Notes under the pieces: generated by a model | Told to the model about the DNA's origin: nothing | Databases searched by the model: none | The model's input: only the letters and a program-made list of their open reading frames with translations | Source of the DNA: Lishizhenia tianjinensis | GTDB taxonomy: Bacteria > Bacteroidota > Bacteroidia > Flavobacteriales_D > Crocinitomicaceae | Assembly: GCA_943330745.2 (NCBI GenBank) | Contig: CALQIX020000006.1 | Coordinates: forward strand, 62,001 to 126,000 | DNA: 64,000 nt | Direction: 5' to 3' | Shown here: positions 33,621 through 43,159 of the stretch, piece by piece | How positions within the stretch are numbered: position 1 is the stretch's first letter | Layout of the letters: each line of letters begins with the position of its first letter | Made by a program: the position numbers and the translations under genes

Positions 33621-34669
33621 TATGCCTTTTTACGTTTGAGTTCAATGTTAGCAACGTATTTTTCAAAACGATTGACTTTGTATGAGATTGGTAAATAATA
33701 AAATAATGTGTCTTTTATTAAATTCACCCGGATTTTTACATTCAAGGGCAGGTGTTTCAGTCGAATCAAGTAGTTCTTTATTTTTTTTTGATTTGATTGA
33801 GAAGTATAATCAAAAATAGTCCCGATTTCGTTGCAAAAAGCTTCTGAAATTTCAATTTCCGTTTCGGTTAATCCGGTTTTCCATTTATCAATTCGGCTCG
33901 TGAAAATGGGTTGGGATAAATCTTCGTATTTTTTGCGTGCACGCTCAGATTGCTCAATTGCGATATCATTTTTATAGTGTTCATACCCCCTTCGTTCTAG
34001 TTGCCTTAATTCTTCCGAAAAAATGGGAGTTACACCAAAAAAATCGAATACTTGTTGCAAAATGGCATCAGATTCATGAACCAAATCTTCATAGCGAACA
34101 ACAAGTACTTGTTTTGGAAATTTCTTTTTCCACCGAAGAGCCTTTCTGGTAAAATAGGCCCAACGAATTGCATTAAAGGCAGCACGAGGAGACAATAAAT
34201 GAATACTTTCTTTACGGGATAAAATATTTGCTCGGTAATCACGAATCATTATAACGTATTTCGCTGATGGATTAATGGATGCTAATTCTGATAAAAAGAG
34301 TGTGTTTACTGGATTTTTGTCGATAATAATGGGTTTTTCTTTCTTAGGCAGAACAGCATGCTGAAATGAGGAATAGATCTCGTTGCACAATTCCAAATAC
34401 GTTCCATTAAATCCATTTGTAATGATTTCTTTAGGAAGTAAATATTCAAAACCCACATAGGGTTGTAGTTTACCAAAGGCCTTATTAAATCGATGAATTA
34501 GTTGAATATCTTGAGGCGAAAATGAATTTTTCTTCGCAAAAGCATGAGCAAAAAACACGCTGAAATAATTTTCAGGAGGGGCATGTAGTTCAGGATGTGA
34601 ACCAAGCAATGACATGAGCAAGGATGTTCCAGATCGACCAATTCCAATGACATAGTTTATTTGAGTCAT
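33620..34669 (-). CDS. PAPS-dependent sulfotransferase (second of three in tandem)
   Basis: 349 residues. PAPS-binding loops: VIGIGRSGTSLLMSLLGSHP at 7-26 and YVIMIRDYRANILSRKES around 140-157. It has the same length as the next gene but only motif-level likeness, so the three genes are old duplicates that have diverged in acceptor specificity. A 4-bp ATGA overlap couples it to the upstream paralogue. The tail is basic (IKNYLIRLKHLPLNVKIRVNL), perhaps membrane-associated. Confidence 0.9.
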   Translation of the reverse strand: MTQINYVIGIGRSGTSLLMSLLGSHPELHAPPENYFSVFFAHAFAKKNSFSPQDIQLIHRFNKAFGKLQPYVGFEYLLPKEIITNGFNGTYLELCNEIYSSFQHAVLPKKEKPIIIDKNPVNTLFLSELASINPSAKYVIMIRDYRANILSRKESIHLLSPRAAFNAIRWAYFTRKALRWKKKFPKQVLVVRYEDLVHESDAILQQVFDFFGVTPIFSEELRQLERRGYEHYKNDIAIEQSERARKKYEDLSQPIFTSRIDKWKTGLTETEIEISEAFCNEIGTIFDYTSQSNQKKIKNYLIRLKHLPLNVKIRVNLIKDTLFYYLPISYKVNRFEKYVANIELKRKKA

Positions 34670-35730
34670 GATGAAAATCCTTTTTCTTTGTTGTACAGTG
34701 ATCGTTTTACTACGTTCAAGTAATGGTGAATCTTCAACGAACGCAAGGCAAAGAATAGTTTAACCCGTAATCGCACTGGAAACGTAATAAGTAAAAAAAA
34801 GAATCTTCGAGTTGCATGAAAGTGATGCGTAGATTCATATCCATAATGAATCCCCAAATGTTTGGAAAGTAGTTCAGTTTGCTGAATTTCATGGGGGGTT
34901 AATCCCTTTTTCCAACTATCAATTGATCCTGCATGAATTGGTTTTGTGAGATCTTCAATCTTTTTTAGGATACGGGGATCGGGGTTTGCTGTTATTTTAT
35001 ACTTGTTAACGGTATCTTCAATTCGTTCTGTATAGTCAAAACAATTTGAATCGAACGAAAAATCTAGAAAATGTGCTAGTTTTTTAAGTTGATTTTCTGG
35101 TTCCATGACAAAGTCTTCATACCGTAAAATGTAGAGTCGATCTCCTAATTCTTGCCTCAATAAATTGATTTTCCGTAGGTAGCAGTTCCAAACTTCAGCA
35201 AAGAAAACTACCGATTTTTTCTCTTTAAATTGATGCTGACTTTTCATATTGGAAGCGACAAATCCTCTGTAATCACGAATACTCACACAAAATTTAGCGT
35301 CAGGATAGAGTTGTAGTAATTCCTTTACGTAAAAGGTGTACAAATTATTTTTATCAATAATGACCGTTGTTTCAGAGGCCGATTTTTGGTGAAGCGATAA
35401 ATGAACTTGTTTTGCGAAATCGGGGTAGTTCGCTAGTTGAAGAGAACTCAAATCTTTTTCAAGGAGTTCAATGTCGAATTGATTTAGTGGATTAGAAACA
35501 CTTTTTTTTACGGCTGAAAAAAAATCTACAACAGGTTGTAAATCAATCAATTTTGTTGAGGAAAGTTTAACTCGATCTTTTAAAAAAAGGACATGCTTTA
35601 CTTCAGGAGTTGCAATTACCCCCTTTGTATGATTCAATAACATCATGAGTAAAGTTGTTCCACTTCTTCCAGGCCCAATAATAAAATGAATGGGTGGATA
35701 CTTTTTTTGATCAGTCGCAAATTGTTTCAT
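34666..35730 (-). CDS. PAPS-dependent sulfotransferase (first of three in tandem)
   Basis: 354 residues. PAPS-binding loops: FIIGPGRSGTTLLMMLLNHT at 16-35 and FCVSIRDYRGFVASNMKS around 150-170. It contains the common LYILRYEDFVMEPENQLKKLA helix and the ETERL/HAGSIDSWKKGLT region found in bacterial carbohydrate-type sulfotransferases. Its start overlaps the end of the GT-C/TPR gene by 4 bp. The PAPS synthesis genes are not in this window. Confidence 0.9.
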   Translation of the reverse strand: MKQFATDQKKYPPIHFIIGPGRSGTTLLMMLLNHTKGVIATPEVKHVLFLKDRVKLSSTKLIDLQPVVDFFSAVKKSVSNPLNQFDIELLEKDLSSLQLANYPDFAKQVHLSLHQKSASETTVIIDKNNLYTFYVKELLQLYPDAKFCVSIRDYRGFVASNMKSQHQFKEKKSVVFFAEVWNCYLRKINLLRQELGDRLYILRYEDFVMEPENQLKKLAHFLDFSFDSNCFDYTERIEDTVNKYKITANPDPRILKKIEDLTKPIHAGSIDSWKKGLTPHEIQQTELLSKHLGIHYGYESTHHFHATRRFFFLLITFPVRLRVKLFFALRSLKIHHYLNVVKRSLYNKEKGFSS

Positions 35731-38159
35731 CGCTTTTGCGGAACTGGAATTTCACCTGATTTTATCCGTTGAACGTAGTTCTTCAGATTTTTCAATTCTC
35801 TTTCTAATGCTTGTATGCGCTCAACATCTGAAGCTGATTTATCTTTTTTGGTAGATAAATCGGCTTTTTCGCGGCTCAATTCCATTAATCCTTTTTTGAA
35901 ATTTTCTTTCGCTTGATCCACATCTCCGGTCGAGAAATAAGCATTTGCCATTTGAACGTATTGCGGTCCAAAATATCCTTTGGGATAGGCTTTCATGAAT
36001 TTTTTCTGAGAATCAATTAATAACGCATAATCCTCTAGCAACATCGCAAATTGATTGACAGAATTATAATAGGATTCTAATTGAGGTTTAATTACATAGG
36101 TTTTGTTGTAGTAGATTTTGGCAGAATCAAGATACAATTTTTTGAGGGTGAATAACTCATTTTGCAATTGTTCATCCGAAAGCGAGGAGGCTGTTTTTAG
36201 CTCTTTAATCACTTCCATCCGAAAAGAATTCAACATGCCCAAATTAGGTTTTGTTTTTGTTTGAAAGGCTCTGTTTAATTCAGTATTAATGGATTGTGCG
36301 AAATTATACCCTTGTAATTTATTATCTAAAGATTCTAGGTTGGTACTTAATTCGATTAGATTGGACAAGGACGCCTCATTGAACGCAATTTGAAGTTGTT
36401 TGATCGCGGAAACCTGAAATTGATTTATGATTGTTAGCGTTTTATATAACTTTTGCTTTCTGAAATAAGAATCTAAAGTGGGGGTAGTTTTTTGTCTTTC
36501 TGCTGATATTGGATACATTTTCAGCAAAGAATGATAGGATTCAGCCAATTTTGCATACGAATTACCAATATTGAGTATTCCTTCATAGTATTTAGTATTG
36601 AATGCAACTGATTTTTGAAAGGATGAAATGGCTTCAATATAATCGTATTTAAAGGAATAATTTAAAACTCCTATGTTATTCAAACTTGATTCATATTTTG
36701 GAAATACGGCTAAGGATCGTTTGTAAAATAGGATGGAAGAATCTACTTTTTGCATCATTTCCTGAAAGGTCCCAGTTCCATTTTGTTGAATGGAATAAAC
36801 CCCTTCTTGATATTCTGTTCCCAATAAGGAATTTACTTTTGCAGAGGTTCTCATGTTTTCAGAATCCGCCAAATACAAGGATGATTTTGAATTCCAGTCT
36901 TTATTGCGTTGAACTGAAAAAATGAAAAAAGGAATTGTGACTACTGCGAATGGTATTGCTAGTTTTGTATTCCAGGATCGTTCATGCAGATCAATCGAAT
37001 AAAATTGAAATACACCCCATACTACCAAAATACACAATCCAAATGAGGCGGTGAATGCAAAACGTTCTCCTACAATCCCAACCATTGGATTAATTAAATT
37101 GGCAGCACCACCAATGGCTAGTAAAAAGAACAATATTCCAAAAGCGGGAAGTGATTTTTTAAATATTCCGCGAAAAGCAAAAAACAAACCGATTAGCAAG
37201 ATAATTAGCCCCAGAAAAAACTGCCAACCGGAAAAACCAACGAGCGGGATGGAATTATACCCGTAATAAAAATTTAATGGGTAAGGAAAAATGAACTTTT
37301 GAATGTAAAATAAGTTTGATGTAAAATACATAGGGATCCGTTCCCAAAAACCAAGTTCAAATAAAGGATTTTCAATGTAGCTAAAAAAACGCGTTTTATC
37401 TTTTTCTAATAAACCAGATTTCATGAATTTCATGGAATATTGCGCAACGAATAGAACAAGGAATATGACTGCTGTTTTTTTCCAGTCCAATTTTCTGAAA
37501 AACCAAATCATTAAAGGGATAATAACAACAAATGGAAGATTTGATTTTTTGGAAAGCAGGGATAAAATGAGTAAAATGGAAGCATGGATGAGATAATGCC
37601 ATTTTTGTTTGTCGATATATTTAAAAGTATAAATTGCCGATAGAGTTGCAAATATCAAACTGAGCATCTCGTCTCTATTTTTTAAATTATTTACAACTTC
37701 AGAATGCAGCGGATGGATCAAAAATAGACAAACTACTAGGCCTGAAAAAAGAGAGGCCTGTTGTTGAAACAATACTTGCAACAGTTGAAAAAGTAATATT
37801 CCGCAAACGGCATACAAGGCAATATTGATGAAGTGTGAAATATGCACACGATTGGTTGATTCACCAAAAATAGATTTTTCAATGGCATAAGAAAGGGTAA
37901 CAATGGGCCGATATTCATAATTCTGTTTTCCATCTATCGCATAATTTGATGTGAAAATCGATTTGATTCCAGCAATGCCTTTCTCTACGTTTTGATGTGC
38001 TTTTCTGTCTGTACTAGTAACTAATTCGTCGTCTAATGAATAACCGTTAGAGATTGAATTTCCGTAAAATAGAAATGAAATTAATGCAAATAACATGAAC
38101 CATGATTTTGGTTGCATATTGAGTTTTTTAATCGGTGCAGGAACCTCTTTTTTTGCCAT
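35727..38159 (-). CDS. GT-C type membrane glycosyltransferase with C-terminal TPRs (TMTC-like)
   Basis: 810 residues. The N-terminal ~390 residues have about ten membrane segments and start like TMTC/PMT-type enzymes: FYGNSISNGYSLDDELV in the first outside loop holds the Asp-Asp pair of the GT-C active site, followed by YEYRPIVTLSYAIE. The C-terminal ~400 residues are soluble and helical with TPR units (YKRSLAVFPKYESSLNNIGVL, AISSFQKSVAFNTKYYEGILN, YFSTGDVDQAKENFKKGLME). TMTC enzymes add mannose to protein targets held by the TPRs; donor and target are unknown here. It is the first gene of a four-gene coupled operon with three sulfotransferases. Confidence 0.87.
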   Translation of the reverse strand: MAKKEVPAPIKKLNMQPKSWFMLFALISFLFYGNSISNGYSLDDELVTSTDRKAHQNVEKGIAGIKSIFTSNYAIDGKQNYEYRPIVTLSYAIEKSIFGESTNRVHISHFINIALYAVCGILLFQLLQVLFQQQASLFSGLVVCLFLIHPLHSEVVNNLKNRDEMLSLIFATLSAIYTFKYIDKQKWHYLIHASILLILSLLSKKSNLPFVVIIPLMIWFFRKLDWKKTAVIFLVLFVAQYSMKFMKSGLLEKDKTRFFSYIENPLFELGFWERIPMYFTSNLFYIQKFIFPYPLNFYYGYNSIPLVGFSGWQFFLGLIILLIGLFFAFRGIFKKSLPAFGILFFLLAIGGAANLINPMVGIVGERFAFTASFGLCILVVWGVFQFYSIDLHERSWNTKLAIPFAVVTIPFFIFSVQRNKDWNSKSSLYLADSENMRTSAKVNSLLGTEYQEGVYSIQQNGTGTFQEMMQKVDSSILFYKRSLAVFPKYESSLNNIGVLNYSFKYDYIEAISSFQKSVAFNTKYYEGILNIGNSYAKLAESYHSLLKMYPISAERQKTTPTLDSYFRKQKLYKTLTIINQFQVSAIKQLQIAFNEASLSNLIELSTNLESLDNKLQGYNFAQSINTELNRAFQTKTKPNLGMLNSFRMEVIKELKTASSLSDEQLQNELFTLKKLYLDSAKIYYNKTYVIKPQLESYYNSVNQFAMLLEDYALLIDSQKKFMKAYPKGYFGPQYVQMANAYFSTGDVDQAKENFKKGLMELSREKADLSTKKDKSASDVERIQALERELKNLKNYVQRIKSGEIPVPQKR

Positions 38160-38223
38160 AGGTATTCTTTCGATTCGAATATACTGAAAACAATTTAAAA
38201 GCTAGTAAATTGAAGATCTAATC

Positions 38224-38252
38224 AAAAAAAAAGAGCTTCATCGGAAGCCCTT
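38224..38252 (-). terminator. Terminator of the BI-1 operon
   Basis: On the minus strand AAGGGCTTC (38252-38244) pairs with GAAGCTCTT (38239-38231; one G-U) and is followed by a run of T. It ends the operon MtaB-QueD-FolE-BI-1, 22 bases after the last stop. Confidence 0.88.
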
Positions 38253-38273
38253 TTAACTAAATGATTTTTGAAT

Positions 38274-38984
38274 TTAATCGCGACTTCCTAAGATGCGCAA
38301 CAAGGATAAAAACAAGTTAATGAAAAGTATGTACAATTGCAATCCTCCAATCAAAGATAATTTGTTTCTTTCTTCCACAGTTAAATCGGGTGATTGAGCC
38401 ACTGCTTTTAGTTGTTGCATTTGATATGCTGTTAAACCAGTGAAAACAAATACACCAATAACAGAAATGAAAAATCCAAAGGCGTCACTTTGCATGAACA
38501 TATTTACAATTCCTGCGATAAACATTCCAATAAATACCATGTACAACAAACTTCCAAATTTGGTTAAATCTGTTTTTGTAGTGTACCCCAAAACAGCCAT
38601 ACCTGCAAATGCACCAGCAGAGACGAAAAATGTCATCGCGATTGCACTAATTTCATAGATTAAGAAAATTGTTGAAAGACTAAATCCCATCAAGGCTGCA
38701 TAAGCAATAAAAAGAATAAGCAAGAAATTCATGGACAAGCGATTATATGCCATTTGAATGAGTAGTCCTAAGCCAACTGGCGCAAAAACCACGACATAAA
38801 ATAAAGGTGAAAGCCCTGTTTGGTCAGCATTCATGAAATACTCACTAATAAACTCCTTGTTACCTGCCATATATGCAATCAAGCCTGAAATAGCCAAGGC
38901 TCCAAACATGTAGGAGTAAACATTTCTAAAGAACGTACGTGTTGCCTCTTGCGTATACGATTCTTGATTTAGATAATTGCTCAT
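38274..38984 (-). CDS. Bax inhibitor-1/YccA family membrane protein
   Basis: 236 residues with seven membrane segments, as expected for BI-1. It begins with a soluble stretch (ESYTQEATRTFFRNVYSYMFGALA) and ends with the family's INLFLSLLRILGSRD, with the acidic pair region TAYQMQQLKAVAQS. BI-1 proteins are calcium/proton-leak channels or regulators of membrane proteases; the role in Bacteroidota is unknown. It is 2 bases downstream of folE, in the same transcript. Confidence 0.93.
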   Translation of the reverse strand: MSNYLNQESYTQEATRTFFRNVYSYMFGALAISGLIAYMAGNKEFISEYFMNADQTGLSPLFYVVVFAPVGLGLLIQMAYNRLSMNFLLILFIAYAALMGFSLSTIFLIYEISAIAMTFFVSAGAFAGMAVLGYTTKTDLTKFGSLLYMVFIGMFIAGIVNMFMQSDAFGFFISVIGVFVFTGLTAYQMQQLKAVAQSPDLTVEERNKLSLIGGLQLYILFINLFLSLLRILGSRD

Positions 38985-38986
38985 AA

Positions 38987-39571
38987 TTAATTATTTTTTG
39001 TTTGTACTAAGTTAATAAATTCTTTTCTAGTTGCATCATTACTTAAAAATAATCCAGTAAATGCACTCGTTGTTGTTTTGGAGTTTTGTTTCTGTACTCC
39101 ACGCATTTGCATACACATGTGCGCGCATTCAATTACAACGGCTACACCTTTGGGATTTAAGGTTCGTTGCACACAATCTCTTATTTCAATGGTCAATCTT
39201 TCTTGAACTTGTAATCTTCTTGAATAGGCATCCACTACGCGCGGTATTTTACTCAAGCCAACAATTTTTCCATCAGGAATATAGGCGATATGAGCTTTTC
39301 CGAAAAATGGCAACATGTGGTGTTCGCACATGGAATATACCTCTATATCTTTCACAATGACCATTTCTGAGTACTCTTCATGAAAAATTGCTTGGTTCAT
39401 AATTTCATCTGGATTGATATGGTTCCCGCTGGTTAAAAACTGCATCGCTTTCGCTACGCGTTGCGGGGTTTTTTCAAGCCCTTCCCGCGAAACGTCTTCA
39501 CCTAAGTTTAGAAGAACTTGCTCATAAAGTTCAGTTAGAACAAGTTTATGTTTTTCGTTTGATGCATCCAT
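38987..39571 (-). CDS. folE: GTP cyclohydrolase I
   Basis: 194 residues from ATG at 39569-39571, one base after the QueD stop; in-frame ATGs upstream at 39586 and 39595 would overlap QueD and cannot be ruled out. The catalytic zinc-site set is visible: [19 protein letters not shown] and [13 protein letters not shown], with [19 protein letters not shown] early and [20 protein letters not shown] in the middle. It converts GTP to 7,8-dihydroneopterin triphosphate, feeding folate and, with QueD next door, the queuosine or tetrahydropterin path. Confidence 0.96.
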   Translation of the reverse strand: MDASNEKHKLVLTELYEQVLLNLGEDVSREGLEKTPQRVAKAMQFLTSGNHINPDEIMNQAIFHEEYSEMVIVKDIEVYSMCEHHMLPFFGKAHIAYIPDGKIVGLSKIPRVVDAYSRRLQVQERLTIEIRDCVQRTLNPKGVAVVIECAHMCMQMRGVQKQNSKTTTSAFTGLFLSNDATRKEFINLVQTKNN

Positions 39572-39572
39572 T

Positions 39573-40004
39573 TTAGTAAGGTTCATTTCCTCCATAATAT
39601 TCAACAAAGTTATTTTCGGTTTCAATCAATTTAATTTTCGCCAATTCTCCACCTGCTTTTCGTATCGGATTTTCAAGTATTTTCCATATCTCGATGACTA
39701 AATTCTCGGTAGAAGCCAAGATTCCTGCCATAAACGGAACATCCATATTTATATTTTTATGATCCAGGGGTTCAATCACCAACTCTTTCATTATGTAACT
39801 TAACTCTTTCAAGTTAATGATAAATCCAGTGTCAGGATTGGGAAGACCTTTGACCGTAACAAATAAGGTGAAATTATGACCATGCCAATTTTTATTGCTG
39901 CATTTCCCAAAAACTTCTTCGTTTTTTTCCAATGTCCACCCCTCCTTCCACAATTTGTGGGCGGCATTAAAAGTCTCTCTTCGTGTAATATAACAAACAC
40001 TCAC
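39573..40004 (-). CDS. queD: 6-carboxy/6-pyruvoyl-tetrahydropterin synthase (QueD/PTPS)
   Basis: 143 residues. The zinc ligands and catalytic Cys are present: [23 protein letters not shown] with the Cys before the His pair, [23 protein letters not shown], and the Glu near the end ([12 protein letters not shown]). QueD makes 6-carboxytetrahydropterin for 7-deazaguanine/queuosine; PTPS makes a pterin cofactor precursor, and the sequence alone does not decide. Its place between MtaB and FolE, tRNA modification and GTP cyclohydrolase, favours QueD. Confidence 0.9.
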   Translation of the reverse strand: MSVCYITRRETFNAAHKLWKEGWTLEKNEEVFGKCSNKNWHGHNFTLFVTVKGLPNPDTGFIINLKELSYIMKELVIEPLDHKNINMDVPFMAGILASTENLVIEIWKILENPIRKAGGELAKIKLIETENNFVEYYGGNEPY

Positions 40005-40006
40005 AA

Positions 40007-41317
40007 TTATTCATTTACAAATTCACAATCCATAGTTCCGTCTGAGTTTACTTTTGTCAATTTCACTTTTTTAAATTGGTTTGCAAAGGTAGCGTCAAAT
40101 GGAATTCTTATTTTCACATAGTTTTCAGTAAAACCATACATCCAACCTTCATCTTGTTCACTTTCAATTAGTGCAATACGAATGTTTCCAAGATTTTGTT
40201 CATAAAACATACGCTTTTTTCGATCCGATAAGAGGTGAAGGATTTTACTTCTTTCTTTTCTTACATCCATCGGTACCGTATCTGCCATTTTTATCGCTGT
40301 TGTATTTGCACGTTCTGAGTAGGTAAAAACATGTAAATAGGAAATATCAAGATCTTTTAAAAAATTGACCGTTTCCATAAACTCTTCTTCAGTTTCACCT
40401 GGGAAACCAACGATAACATCCACGCCAATACAACAAGTGGGTTCGATTTGTTTTATATGAGCAACTCGTTCTGCGTACAATTTACTTTCGTATTTTCTGC
40501 GCATAGCTTTCAGTAAATTATTACTACCTGATTGCAACGGAATATGGAAATGAGGAACAAAGCGTTGAGTCTTGGTTAAACAAAATTCGATAATTTCATT
40601 GGTTAACAAATTAGGTTCAATGGATGAAATTCGAAATCGATCAATTCCTTCTACCTCATCCAGTTTTTGGATTAATTGGTAGAAGTTTTCTTCACTTCCT
40701 TGTCCAAAGTCACCAATGTTAACACCAGTTAGTACCACCTCTTTAATTTCAGTTTGTGCAATTTTTTTTGCTTCATCAACCGTTTCTGAAATGGTTGCGT
40801 TTCGGCTTTTTCCGCGCGCTAATGGAATGGTACAAAATGTACAAAAGTAATCACAACCATCTTGGACTTTTAAAAAAGAACGCGTTCTATCTCCATATGA
40901 ATAGGAAGGGACAAATTCTGTAGTTTTTTTGATAGAATCAAATTGAACAATCGATTTCTCGAGCTTGGTGCTTATTTTTTCAATATGATCTAAGACGTTG
41001 AATTTCTCATTGGCACCTAAGACTAGGTCAACGCCAGGAATTTTCCCAATTTCTTCGGGTTTCAGTTGTGCATAACAACCCACAATGGCGATTAGTGCCT
41101 CCGGATTGATTTTCAATGCTCTGCGTACCAATTGTTTGCATTTTTTATCTGCGTTTTCTGTTACTGAACACGTATTGATGATAAAAATATCGGGATGTTC
41201 CTCAAAATCTACTTTTGCATATCCCCCTTCCTCGAAAAGTCTTGAAAGGGTTGATGTTTCAGAGAAATTCAACTTACAACCTAAGGTATAAAATGCAACT
41301 TTTTTAAATTGATTCAT
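40007..41317 (-). CDS. mtaB: tRNA-t6A37 methylthiotransferase MtaB
   Basis: 436 residues. The UPF0004 domain has FYTLGCKLNFSETSTLSRLF and the Cys residues of NTCSVTENADKKC; the radical-SAM site is QDGCDYFCTFCTIPLARG (CxxxCxxC); later VIVGFPGETEEEF and HVFTYSERANT; a short TRAM domain closes the protein. It adds a methylthio group to t6A at tRNA position 37. It is the first gene of the MtaB-QueD-FolE-BI-1 operon, with 2-base gaps. Confidence 0.95.
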   Translation of the reverse strand: MNQFKKVAFYTLGCKLNFSETSTLSRLFEEGGYAKVDFEEHPDIFIINTCSVTENADKKCKQLVRRALKINPEALIAIVGCYAQLKPEEIGKIPGVDLVLGANEKFNVLDHIEKISTKLEKSIVQFDSIKKTTEFVPSYSYGDRTRSFLKVQDGCDYFCTFCTIPLARGKSRNATISETVDEAKKIAQTEIKEVVLTGVNIGDFGQGSEENFYQLIQKLDEVEGIDRFRISSIEPNLLTNEIIEFCLTKTQRFVPHFHIPLQSGSNNLLKAMRRKYESKLYAERVAHIKQIEPTCCIGVDVIVGFPGETEEEFMETVNFLKDLDISYLHVFTYSERANTTAIKMADTVPMDVRKERSKILHLLSDRKKRMFYEQNLGNIRIALIESEQDEGWMYGFTENYVKIRIPFDATFANQFKKVKLTKVNSDGTMDCEFVNE

Positions 41318-41362
41318 TCGACTGCAAAGGTAATTCTATTTCGCTAAAAAGTATAAGTGATT

Positions 41363-42277
41363 CTAATATACCATGTGTCTTTCTTTCTTTTCCTCAAAAA
41401 TATCAGAAATTGTGATTAAAATTCCTGTTTCCTCCACATTACCAAAGTCTGGATTTACTGCCGTTCCAAAAGTTTTCATGGTTGGAGATAAATGCATATA
41501 GATATTTACCAATGGCGGAATAAATTCTCCATTTTCACGAACATACGTATTCAACACTTTCATTCCTTCTTTAAAATCCAATCCGTCCAACTGCATGTCA
41601 AATTTAGTTTTATCGTAGTGTTGAATGAGTGGATTGAAGGGTTGCATCAAATGTTCACGGTCTGGAAAATAATGATGCATGAAATGCAATAAGAAATCTC
41701 TGCACTCAAAATTATAGGTTGGATACATGGTAACTTTACCAAAAAAATATTTTATTTCAGGATTCATTATCGTAATTGCACCCAAGCCATCCCAAATATT
41801 ATCTAAAGCAAATAGTCCTTTTTTAGGATTGGTCGTTGCTTGAAAATTGGGTTGTATCCAACTTCTTCCAAGTTCAATCGTGTATGGGAGATAATCTCTC
41901 GTAAAGTGAGCACTAAATTCAAAATAATGACTGGTTGATAGATGTATGTGTCCAGCATCATCAATCGCCTTGTCGCAACGAATAAATCGATATCCACCAA
42001 TGATTTCCTCATCTTCAGGTGACCAAAGAATCAATTGATCGTAGCAATGTTCATGCGTGTCGTATTCATCTAAGTCAACAGATTCTCCTGTTCCTCCGCC
42101 TGATTGTCGAAAAGTCACTTCACGTAATCTTCCGATTTCCTGCAATACATGAGGAGCATTGTGTTGATTTACAACGTAAATTTCATTTCCACCTTTTCGG
42201 GTTGTACGCACAAATCGATCGGTGTTTAATTCGCTTTTTAGCAATTCTTTATCTATCGCCTCTATAATCGGTTTCAT
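41363..42277 (-). CDS. GNAT-type N-acyltransferase (GlsB-like)
   Basis: 304 residues. A GNAT domain of the hemolysin-like type: IGRLREVTFRQSGGGTGES near residue 47, DEYDTHEHCYDQLILWSPED, IIGGYRFIRC, and the P-loop-like ELGRSWIQPNFQ. The second half continues to the C-terminus (FECRDFLLHFMHHYFPD). It lies 7 bases downstream of a PlsC-like acyltransferase. In Bacteroides the pair GlsB (N-acylation of glycine) and GlsA (O-acylation) makes glycine lipids, and in other bacteria the analogous pair makes ornithine lipids. The amino-acid substrate here is an inference. Confidence 0.83.
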   Translation of the reverse strand: MKPIIEAIDKELLKSELNTDRFVRTTRKGGNEIYVVNQHNAPHVLQEIGRLREVTFRQSGGGTGESVDLDEYDTHEHCYDQLILWSPEDEEIIGGYRFIRCDKAIDDAGHIHLSTSHYFEFSAHFTRDYLPYTIELGRSWIQPNFQATTNPKKGLFALDNIWDGLGAITIMNPEIKYFFGKVTMYPTYNFECRDFLLHFMHHYFPDREHLMQPFNPLIQHYDKTKFDMQLDGLDFKEGMKVLNTYVRENGEFIPPLVNIYMHLSPTMKTFGTAVNPDFGNVEETGILITISDIFEEKKERHMVY

Positions 42278-42284
42278 AAACTAT

Positions 42285-43100
42285 TTATTTTGTGCTTGTA
42301 TAGATAATTTCCTTAATCATTTCAGAAACTTCTTTATCTGTTTTTTCTGGATGATAGGAGTTTAAATCAATACAGTCTTTAACATTGAATCGAATTGTTT
42401 TGTTTTTTTGTTTATACATTTCATCAGCCAAATACAACATTTCAATATTCGATTTTACGCCGAATTTTTGCCGAATTTCAGATAAACGATAAAAGAAATT
42501 ACTCAATCCCCCATCGATGTGTATCGGTACAATTTTTCGGTCATATTTTCGACTTAAGGTAATGAATGTTTTTTTCCATTCAAGGTCCATTACTCGTCCT
42601 TCTTGTCGGCGACTTACTTTTCCAGCAGGAAAAATACAAACTGTATCATCAGATTCGAAAAGAGAATCGATTTGATTTCGTTTATTTCCGTCATTTTTTC
42701 CAAATTTATTGACACCTAGAAATAACCCGCGCATATTGGTTAAATTCAACAATAAATCATTCACAATAAATTTAAAATCCTGTCTCCTTTGAGCAACTCC
42801 CGAAACAAAAGCAATAGCATCCATTCCACCTAAAGGGTGATTCATTACAATTACAATTCGTTCATTCGTAGGTATTTTTTCAATTCCGTCAATGATGACT
42901 TCAATGTTAAAATACTCCATGATAGCATGACAAAAATCGATATCATATGTATCTTTATTCTTTGCCAAGAATTCATTAATATCATCTTGATGAAGAATTC
43001 GTTCCAAATAACGCACGGCAAACCCCGGAAGCCATTTCAATAAACGGGGGTTTTTACTCTTTATGAGCTTTCTGATGTCAATGAATTTATCCTCTTTCAC
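42285..43100 (-). CDS. 1-acyl-glycerol-phosphate-type acyltransferase (GlsA-like)
   Basis: 271 residues. The acyltransferase motif NHPLGGMDAI (H-x4-D) lies near residue 90 and the FPAGKVSRR turn (block III) near 150. There is no clear membrane helix. It matches lysophospholipid acyltransferases; with the downstream GNAT gene it forms the GlsA/GlsB arrangement for O-acylation of an N-acyl amino acid. A plain membrane-lipid acyltransferase is the alternative. Confidence 0.85.
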   Translation of the reverse strand: MKEDKFIDIRKLIKSKNPRLLKWLPGFAVRYLERILHQDDINEFLAKNKDTYDIDFCHAIMEYFNIEVIIDGIEKIPTNERIVIVMNHPLGGMDAIAFVSGVAQRRQDFKFIVNDLLLNLTNMRGLFLGVNKFGKNDGNKRNQIDSLFESDDTVCIFPAGKVSRRQEGRVMDLEWKKTFITLSRKYDRKIVPIHIDGGLSNFFYRLSEIRQKFGVKSNIEMLYLADEMYKQKNKTIRFNVKDCIDLNSYHPEKTDKEVSEMIKEIIYTSTK

Positions 43101-43159
43101 GTAGCTAATTTACTTTCTATTCTTTCAAAATTAATTATTCAGTTGCAAATTTTTACACT

